From: an uncultured Erysipelotrichaceae bacterium
GTDB taxonomy: Bacteria; Bacillota_I; Bacilli_A; Erysipelotrichales; Erysipelotrichaceae
DNA: 9,189 nucleotides
NCBI GenBank assembly: GCA_902795875.1
Contig: CADBND010000078.1
Coordinates: forward strand, 1 to 9,189
Reading direction: 5' to 3'
Position 1 is the stretch's first letter. Each line of letters begins with the position of its first letter. Positions 4,808-9,189 of the stretch are shown piece after piece. The position numbers and the translations under genes were made by a program. A model generated the notes under the pieces. That model searched no databases. It saw nothing but the letters and a program-made list of their open reading frames with translations, and had not been told where the DNA came from.

Positions 4808-7048
4808 ATGGATCTTATTCAGATCGAAAACAGCACTTTTTTATTGAATACGAAAAACACATCGTACATGTTTCGGGTAGACCGCTACGGACATCTTGAA
4901 CACATCCATTACGGGGACAGGGTACGAATGGAAGACCGCGACGCCTTATCCTATAAGAAATACATCAGTCACGGAACGACGGTCTCCTATGATAAAGAAG
5001 ATGATGCTTTTACGCTGGACAGTCTCCCGCAGGAATACGCTACTTACGGTACCGGTGATCTGAATGAAGCTTCAATCGAGATCGATACCGGATCTTCCTG
5101 TAACTTCGACTTACTTTATGGATCTTATGAGATCAAAGAAGGGGACATGAAGATCAATGGACTTCCTTCTTCCTACGGAGCCAACAAAACTCTTATCCTG
5201 CATCTCAAGGATCCGGTAAACGGATGTGAAGTCGATCTTTATTATGCGATCTATTACGAAGAAGATGTCTTAAGCAGAAGAGCAGTCTTTTTCAACAGGA
5301 CGAAAGGGGACATCACTATTCACAAGATGATGTCTTACTGTATGGATCTGATGGAAGAGGATCTGGTCCTGATGGATCTGCGCGGCGCATGGGACAGGGA
5401 GGCACACCTCAACGAAAGATCTGTTCAACAAGGTTCTATGACTCTGTGTTCAAGAAACGGATTCTCCAGTGCCAAAAACAATCCCGGCTTCATACTCAGG
5501 AAGAAAGACTGTACGGAAGAACAGGGGAAGGCGTGGGGTTTCAATCTCGTATACAGCGGAAATCATTATTCTTCGATCTCCAAAAACGAATACGGCTTTG
5601 TACGGGTGCAAGGAGGCCTTTCAAACGAGCGCTTCCACAAAGTCTTAAAGCCGGATACTTGTTTTGAAACACCGGAAGCGGTGATGACCTGTTCATCAAA
5701 AGGACTCAATCTTCTCTCACAGAATTTCCATGTTTTCATAAACAAACACATCGTCCGCTCCAACTGGAAGGGGAAACAAAGACCTGTCCTGATCAACTCC
5801 TGGGAAGGATTCGGTTTTGATTTTAAAAAGGAAGATCTGATAAACAAACTTGCGAAGAACGCCAAAGATGTCGGGATCGAACTCTTTGTTTTGGACGACG
5901 GATGGTTTGGCAGAAGAAACAGCGATCACAGCGGACTGGGCGATTATGACTGCAATACCGATAAGATACCCGGTGGCATCTCTTCTTTAAGCAAGGAGAT
6001 CCATGATCTGGGCATGCGTTTTGGCATATGGATCGAACCGGAAGCCATCAATATCGATTCCGCTCTGTATGAAAAACATCCGGAGTTCGTCATGAAAGAA
6101 GAGGGCAGACAGTTCTTTTTCGGACGGAACGAACTGCTCATGGACCTCACAAGAAAAGATGTCCGGGACTACATCGTCGAAAACGTATCGAGACTTATCG
6201 ATGAAAATGACATCGATTATATCAAGTGGGATATGAACCGTCACATGAACGGCGTTGACGGTGTATATGACCACGAATACATCAAAGGCCTTTATGAAGT
6301 ACTTGAGCGCATCTTCACACCGCGGCCGGATGTCCTTTTTGAATCCTGTGCTTCCGGCGGAAACCGTTTCGATCTGGGAATGCTGTGTTACTCGCCGCAG
6401 ATCTGGGCATCCGATGATACCGATCCGATCGAAAGGATCGATATCCAGAAAGGTCTGTCCTATCTCTATCCTCTGTCGACGATGGGTGCACATGTTTCCG
6501 CATCGCCGCACTCACAGACCCTGCGGACTACGCCCCTGGAGACCCGGTTCGCCGTATCGGCATACGGCTGTCTGGGATATGAACTGGATCTGAGCTTGCT
6601 TTCTTCCGCAGAAAAAGAAGAGATCGTCCGCCAAATTGATTACTACAAGAAACACCGAGAGACTTTCCAGTATGGAAGATTCTATCGTTTCAATACAAAA
6701 GAAGGGTATGAAACATTTGAAGTTCTTTCTGAAAAAGAAGCGATCATCTCCCATTTCCGCAAACAGCTTCCTGCGGTACCGGCATTTGAAAAACTATATG
6801 CACACGGTTTGAAAGAAGAAACGATCTATTCGATCTCTTCAAGACCCTATATCCATGATCTGAAAAAATACCGCCTGCATTATAAAAAGGAAACGGTACT
6901 GTCCAATCAGGAATATATTGCCTCCGGCCAGGCATTAAAGCAGGGGATCTGCCTTGATCCACTCTATCTGGGTACCGGATACAATGAAAATGTCCGGATC
7001 CCTTTGGATAACGGATCGGATATGTATGAGATCAAAGAAAAGAAATAA
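4808..7048 (+). CDS. Alpha-galactosidase, glycoside hydrolase family 36
   Basis: This 746-aa retaining alpha-galactosidase removes terminal alpha-1,6-galactose from melibiose, raffinose, stachyose and similar sugars. It has no signal peptide, so it is probably cytosolic. Layout: N-terminal beta-sandwich (about 1-330), TIM barrel (about 340-650), C-terminal beta domain. Visible motifs are VLDDGWFG (Asp363, Asp364), FGIWIEPE (Trp408-Glu412), IKWDMNR (nucleophile Asp475), ESCASGGNRFD and WASDDTD (acid/base Asp536). Length and the position of the nucleophile match the bacterial tetrameric GH36 group. The loop between nucleophile and acid/base is 61 residues here, against about 70 in family members I recall, so it is shortened just after the nucleophile. 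It starts at 4808, supported by the Shine-Dalgarno site and promoter. Single-gene transcript, ending at a hairpin terminator. It lacks a neighbouring alpha-galactoside transporter, so its substrate supply is unclear. Confidence 0.95.
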   Translation: MDLIQIENSTFLLNTKNTSYMFRVDRYGHLEHIHYGDRVRMEDRDALSYKKYISHGTTVSYDKEDDAFTLDSLPQEYATYGTGDLNEASIEIDTGSSCNFDLLYGSYEIKEGDMKINGLPSSYGANKTLILHLKDPVNGCEVDLYYAIYYEEDVLSRRAVFFNRTKGDITIHKMMSYCMDLMEEDLVLMDLRGAWDREAHLNERSVQQGSMTLCSRNGFSSAKNNPGFILRKKDCTEEQGKAWGFNLVYSGNHYSSISKNEYGFVRVQGGLSNERFHKVLKPDTCFETPEAVMTCSSKGLNLLSQNFHVFINKHIVRSNWKGKQRPVLINSWEGFGFDFKKEDLINKLAKNAKDVGIELFVLDDGWFGRRNSDHSGLGDYDCNTDKIPGGISSLSKEIHDLGMRFGIWIEPEAINIDSALYEKHPEFVMKEEGRQFFFGRNELLMDLTRKDVRDYIVENVSRLIDENDIDYIKWDMNRHMNGVDGVYDHEYIKGLYEVLERIFTPRPDVLFESCASGGNRFDLGMLCYSPQIWASDDTDPIERIDIQKGLSYLYPLSTMGAHVSASPHSQTLRTTPLETRFAVSAYGCLGYELDLSLLSSAEKEEIVRQIDYYKKHRETFQYGRFYRFNTKEGYETFEVLSEKEAIISHFRKQLPAVPAFEKLYAHGLKEETIYSISSRPYIHDLKKYRLHYKKETVLSNQEYIASGQALKQGICLDPLYLGTGYNENVRIPLDNGSDMYEIKEKK

Positions 7049-7070
7049 AAATACAGAAATGAACCGTTGA

Positions 7071-7103
7071 AAACGAAGACCTGTACCGGTCTTCGTTTAT
7101 TTT
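7071..7103. terminator. Bidirectional intrinsic terminator
   Basis: Perfect 11-bp stem AAACGAAGACC (7071-7081) / GGTCTTCGTTT (7088-7098) with a 6-base loop. The rightward side continues GTTTATTTTAT. The leftward reading ends CGTTTTC. It lies between the stop of the alpha-galactosidase (7048) and the stop of the convergent Nudix gene (7111), so it can serve both, better for the rightward transcript. Confidence 0.88.
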
Positions 7104-7110
7104 ATCTGTC

Positions 7111-7563
7111 CTATACGATCTTCGATCTCCACTTGCCGTTTTTTTCATAATAGATGATCTCACTGAGTTCATCACTGGTCATGACTTTATAGATCCTCTT
7201 CAGATCAAGAGAGAGTTTGTATTTATCCAGATCCTTCCGGTCGATCCAGAACACTTCTCCTTCTTCTGAGGAACGGATCTTTCCACTGAATTTGTCTGTC
7301 TTGTAATACAACATCAGATAGCGGTCTTCTTCTTTCGTTTTGAATTCCTCGATCCCGCAAAGGATCGGCTTCTTGATCGTAAGACCGGTCTCTTCCTTCA
7401 CTTCCCTGATCACCGAAGCATTGAAGTCTTCGTCTTCTTCCACATGGCCGCCCGGAAAGGTCAGTCCGGGCCAGTCTTTCTTTTTTCGATTGACGACCAG
7501 GATCTTCTCTTCCTTATATATAAGGCATATGTTTGTAATAATACATCTGTGCAGCTTTTTCAT
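7111..7563 (-). CDS. Nudix hydrolase, MutT/8-oxo-dGTP diphosphatase-like
   Basis: This 150-aa Nudix enzyme hydrolyses a nucleoside diphosphate linked to another moiety. The Nudix box is complete: Gly39, then five residues to Glu45, then seven to Arg53, continuing REVKEETGL (catalytic Glu57, Glu58), preceded by LTFPGG. The N-terminus (RCIITNICLIYKEEKILVV) and size fit the MutT/NUDT1-like group, so clean-up of oxidised dGTP is a reasonable guess, but Nudix substrates are hard to predict. The ATG at 7563 is chosen because a perfect TATAAT ends six bases upstream and no Shine-Dalgarno site exists. The small ATG within TATAATG meets TGA after two codons. The gene lies alone, between the alpha-galactosidase terminator and the replication origin, pointing away from dnaA. 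Confidence 0.9.
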   Translation of the reverse strand: MKKLHRCIITNICLIYKEEKILVVNRKKKDWPGLTFPGGHVEEDEDFNASVIREVKEETGLTIKKPILCGIEEFKTKEEDRYLMLYYKTDKFSGKIRSSEEGEVFWIDRKDLDKYKLSLDLKRIYKVMTSDELSEIIYYEKNGKWRSKIV

Positions 7564-7575
7564 ATTTTCATTATA
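7563..7575 (-). promoter_or_regulatory. Promoter -10 of the Nudix gene, leaderless arrangement
   Basis: The minus strand reads TATATAATGAAAATATG. The perfect TATAAT (7575-7570) predicts +1 at 7563, the A of the start codon. The -35 is weak: the nearest candidate, TCAACA (7601-7596), is at a 20-bp spacer. The spacing equals that at the PTS operon and the PRD regulator. Confidence 0.65.
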
Positions 7576-7691
7576 TAGCCGTATTCTTATGAAAATGTTG
7601 AATAGTTCCCGGTAATGAAAGGGATTTCAGATTCATTTTTTCACTGTATATTTTGTACCGATATTCAAATATCAACTTCAACATTTCTTAG

Positions 7692-7720
7692 TTTTCCACA
7701 TCATGTGGAATTGTGGAAAG
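7692..7720. repeat. DnaA-box cluster 1 with an inverted pair
   Basis: TTTTCCACA at 7692-7700 (plus), TGTGGAATT at 7704-7712 (minus, one mismatch) and TGTGGAAAG at 7712-7720 (minus, weaker). The first two form TTCCACA-TCA-TGTGGAA, a head-to-head palindrome with a 3-base centre. Confidence 0.8.
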
Positions 7721-7723
7721 TTT

Positions 7724-7751
7724 CAAAAATCCTTTTAAATAAAGGTTTTTG
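7724..7751. repeat. AT-rich imperfect hairpin inside oriC
   Basis: CAAAAA-t-CCTTT (7724-7735) pairs with AAAGGTTTTTG (7741-7751) around a TAAAT loop, with one bulged base. It lies between box cluster 1 and the next box. There is no gene upstream on the plus strand for it to terminate, so an origin-structure role or chance is more likely than a terminator. Confidence 0.45.
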
Positions 7752-7791
7752 TCCCGTTTTTCTATTTTGATCACTGTGTTGAGAAAATTAT

Positions 7792-7800
7792 TTTTCCACA
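7792..7800 (+). repeat. DnaA box TTTTCCACA
   Basis: Exact TTTTCCACA on the plus strand, alone between AT-rich flanks and facing the opposite way to most boxes nearer dnaA. Confidence 0.85.
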
Positions 7801-7821
7801 TTTTTCAACTGTTGATTCTGT

Positions 7822-7851
7822 TGTGGATAAAGTATGAACATTTTTCCCACA
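7822..7851. repeat. Canonical DnaA box and a weak neighbour
   Basis: TGTGGATAA at 7822-7830 is the complement of the classical TTATCCACA and the only perfect classical box in the window. TTTCCCACA at 7843-7851 (plus) differs from consensus at one core position and is a weak candidate. Confidence 0.82.
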
Positions 7852-7859
7852 AAAATAAA

Positions 7860-7880
7860 ATTGTGGAAAATTGTGGAAAA
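7860..7880 (-). repeat. Two DnaA boxes in direct repeat, 10-bp spacing
   Basis: ATTGTGGAAAA occurs at 7860-7870 and again at 7870-7880, sharing one base. The TGTGGAAAA boxes (7862-7870, 7872-7880) start exactly 10 bp apart, about one helical turn, so two DnaA molecules would bind the same face. Confidence 0.87.
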
Positions 7881-7924
7881 CTCATTTTTATTTGTTGAAA
7901 TAGCCATCTTTGTGTCGTTTAGCT

Positions 7925-7973
7925 TGTGGATTGTGGAAAACTACCCCTTTTCTGATATTAAAATTGTGGAAAA
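7925..7973 (-). repeat. dnaA-proximal DnaA boxes
   Basis: TGTGGAAAA at 7932-7940 and 7965-7973, each inside the same 11-mer ATTGTGGAAAA. A weak TGTGGATTG lies at 7925-7933. The last box lies immediately upstream of the presumed dnaA promoter, where bound DnaA could repress its own gene. Confidence 0.83.
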
Positions 7974-7980
7974 ATAATGT

Positions 7981-7986
7981 TATCAT
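7981..7986 (+). promoter_or_regulatory. Possible -10 of dnaA
   Basis: TATCAT, predicting a start near 7993 and a 21-base leader containing the Shine-Dalgarno site. The -35 slot (7958-7963, TTAAAA) is weak, and TAATGT just upstream is an alternative. Low-confidence placement. Confidence 0.35.
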
Positions 7987-8000
7987 AGTCTTACCTTTAT

Positions 8001-8005
8001 AAGGA
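8001..8005 (+). promoter_or_regulatory. Shine-Dalgarno site of dnaA
   Basis: AAGGA, eight bases before the ATG at 8014. An ATG at 8010 meets TGA in the second codon after it, so 8014 is the start. Confidence 0.8.
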
Positions 8006-8013
8006 TTTATGCA

Positions 8014-9189
8014 ATGACTACGCTGGATTTTTTTCTTAACAACATCTGGTCCAAGACCTTGACATATATCGCTGAATCCGGACAAATCGCTGAAAGTGTA
8101 CAACCTTATTTCGATTCTAAACTTGTTTCTTTGAACGACAATGAGGCTTTGGTGACGGTTCCGGCTTTTATTAATTATGCGATCATGTCCGATCATATCG
8201 ATCTGATCGATAACTGCCTGGAAGAGGCGATCGGAAAGAAAGTTTCGGTTAAACTCATCCAACAGGATGAATATACAAAAGATATCGTTCCGAAAAACAC
8301 TGTTTCCAGTGATTTTCTTTCCCGAAAGATCGATCCGAATCAGACTTTTGCGGATTTTGTGGTGGGTCGTTCCAATGCGCAAGCCCAGGTGGCAGCGATG
8401 ACCTGTGCTTCCAATCTCGGTGTTATATTCAATCCTTTATTTATATATGGAAATCCGGGACTTGGAAAAACACATCTTCTGAATGCGATCGGCAATCAGG
8501 TCAAAGCACTTTATCCGGATAAGAAAGTCGGTTTCGTGAGCGGTCTGGAATTTGTGGACAATGTGAAGAAAGCTTCCATGGAGAACCGTTTTGACGATCT
8601 GAAGGAAGATTTCCAGAATCTGGATCTCTTACTGATCGACGACATTCAGAATATTGCCGGAAAAGACAAGACGAATGAGACTTTCTTTACGATCTATAAC
8701 GAACTGATCAATAACCGGAAACAGATCTGTATCACATCGGATCGGACTCCTTCCGAGATCAGAGGTCTTTCCGATCGTCTGATCTCCCGTTTCAATCAGG
8801 GACTCAATGTCAATATCGAAGCTCCGGAATATGAGACTTCTATAAATATATTAAAAATGAAGATCAGCAACTATCCCGGTTACAACAAATCTTCGATCGA
8901 TGATATCGATGAGGAAGTGCTGAATTATCTGGCAACCAACTTCTCACAGGACGTCAGAAGTCTGGAAGGAGCTGTCAACAGACTGCTGTTCTATTCGGCG
9001 ATGTTCCCCAATCCTGAAAACGGAAACCGTATCACTTTAAAACTAGCGATCGAAGCTTTCAAGGATCAGATCAAGGACAGCAAGAATGAATTAGCTATTT
9101 CAACGGTACGAAAGGCGGTATGTGATTACTACAACCTCACCAAACAACAGATCACATCCGCCAACCGTACCAAGAACATCTCCAATGCC
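8014..9189 (+). CDS. dnaA: Chromosomal replication initiator protein DnaA (3' end outside window)
   Basis: The first 392 codons of dnaA are present; the gene continues past the right edge. DnaA-ATP binds the boxes just upstream and melts the origin. Domain I (about 1-80, MTTLDFFLNNIWSKTL) interacts with partners and helps helicase loading. Domain II is short (about 80-108). The AAA+ domain III starts at PNQTFADFVVGRSNAQ, with Walker A GNPGLGKTH (146-154), Walker B LLLIDDIQ (Asp209, Asp210), a sensor segment ITSDRTPSE and the arginine-finger region GLSDRLISRF. The start of DNA-binding domain IV (VRKAVCDYYNLTKQQITSANRTKNIS) is visible, but the box-recognising helix is cut off. The frame is clean. 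The ATG follows a good Shine-Dalgarno site. dnaN would be expected next. Confidence 0.98.
   Translation, partial: MTTLDFFLNNIWSKTLTYIAESGQIAESVQPYFDSKLVSLNDNEALVTVPAFINYAIMSDHIDLIDNCLEEAIGKKVSVKLIQQDEYTKDIVPKNTVSSDFLSRKIDPNQTFADFVVGRSNAQAQVAAMTCASNLGVIFNPLFIYGNPGLGKTHLLNAIGNQVKALYPDKKVGFVSGLEFVDNVKKASMENRFDDLKEDFQNLDLLLIDDIQNIAGKDKTNETFFTIYNELINNRKQICITSDRTPSEIRGLSDRLISRFNQGLNVNIEAPEYETSINILKMKISNYPGYNKSSIDDIDEEVLNYLATNFSQDVRSLEGAVNRLLFYSAMFPNPENGNRITLKLAIEAFKDQIKDSKNELAISTVRKAVCDYYNLTKQQITSANRTKNISNA

Larger units (their letters stand above)
7692..7973. other. oriC: Chromosomal replication origin region (oriC), dnaA-upstream DnaA-box array
   Basis: An AT-rich, gene-free stretch directly upstream of dnaA carries at least eight good DnaA boxes and several weaker ones. 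Most are TTTTCCACA or its complement TGTGGAAAA; one is the classical TTATCCACA (complement at 7822-7830). Nine bases of consensus TTWTNCACA fit the strong ones. DnaA binds these boxes to open the duplex and may also repress its own gene. The 128 bases between the Nudix start and the first box (7564-7691) show no gene or box. A second box cluster may exist between dnaA and dnaN, outside this window, so the exact unwinding site cannot be placed. Confidence 0.9.

Noticed and set aside
5987..6511. 174-aa minus-strand frame inside the alpha-galactosidase
   Set aside because: Lies opposite the catalytic barrel with conserved GH36 motifs; shadow frame.
7888..8382. 164-aa minus-strand frame opposite oriC and dnaA
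   Set aside because: It runs across DnaA boxes and antisense to the conserved dnaA N-terminus; no family resemblance.

Overview
The window looks like a low-to-mid GC Firmicute (Bacillota), possibly of the Erysipelotrichia type. The evidence is a chromosomal dnaA preceded by a DnaA-box array, a Lac-family PTS, a PRD-domain PTS regulator, Cof-type HAD hydrolases and strong Shine-Dalgarno sites inside operons. The class-level placement is an inference; no rRNA or other marker is present.

Layout, left to right. (1) 1-781, minus strand: the start of a PTS operon with two tandem lactose/cellobiose-type EIIB genes followed by the first 21 codons of the EIIC membrane component, which runs off the left edge. 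(2) 782-1062: a divergent control region with a 19-bp palindrome (candidate operator). It also holds a truncated 5' end of a cation diffusion facilitator (CDF) gene at 907-1030. (3) 1063-2967, plus: a LicR/MtlR-like regulator (HTH-HTH-PRD-PRD-EIIB-EIIA), whose stop codon overlaps the stop of a convergent Cof-type HAD phosphatase (2964-3785, minus). (4) 3830-4725, minus: a phosphoglycolate-phosphatase-like HAD gene coupled by an ATGA overlap to a 79-aa zinc-ribbon protein. (5) 4754-4782: a symmetric bidirectional promoter, then a GH36 alpha-galactosidase (4808-7048, plus), a bidirectional terminator and a convergent Nudix hydrolase (7111-7563, minus). (6) 7564-8013: the upstream half of oriC with many DnaA boxes, mostly TTTTCCACA rather than TTATCCACA. 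(7) dnaA (8014 to the right edge, incomplete).

How the genes may work together: the PRD regulator is divergent from the PTS operon and probably senses its phosphorylation state and activates it. The two HAD enzymes and the Nudix enzyme look like housekeeping phosphate or nucleotide clean-up functions. The alpha-galactosidase has no signal peptide and is probably cytosolic. GH36 enzymes act on unphosphorylated alpha-galactosides, so it is not an obvious partner of a PTS that delivers phospho-sugars.

The most striking signal is a promoter-to-start arrangement. Three transcripts (first EIIB, PRD regulator, Nudix) have a perfect TATAAT followed by exactly six bases and then ATG, with the form TATAATG-N5-ATG and no room for a Shine-Dalgarno site. 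This predicts transcription starting at the A of AUG, meaning leaderless mRNAs. Two more starts (Cof HAD, CDF remnant) have the same hexamer eight bases before ATG. Operon-internal genes, the alpha-galactosidase, the PGP-like gene and dnaA instead have normal Shine-Dalgarno sites, so two initiation modes appear to coexist.
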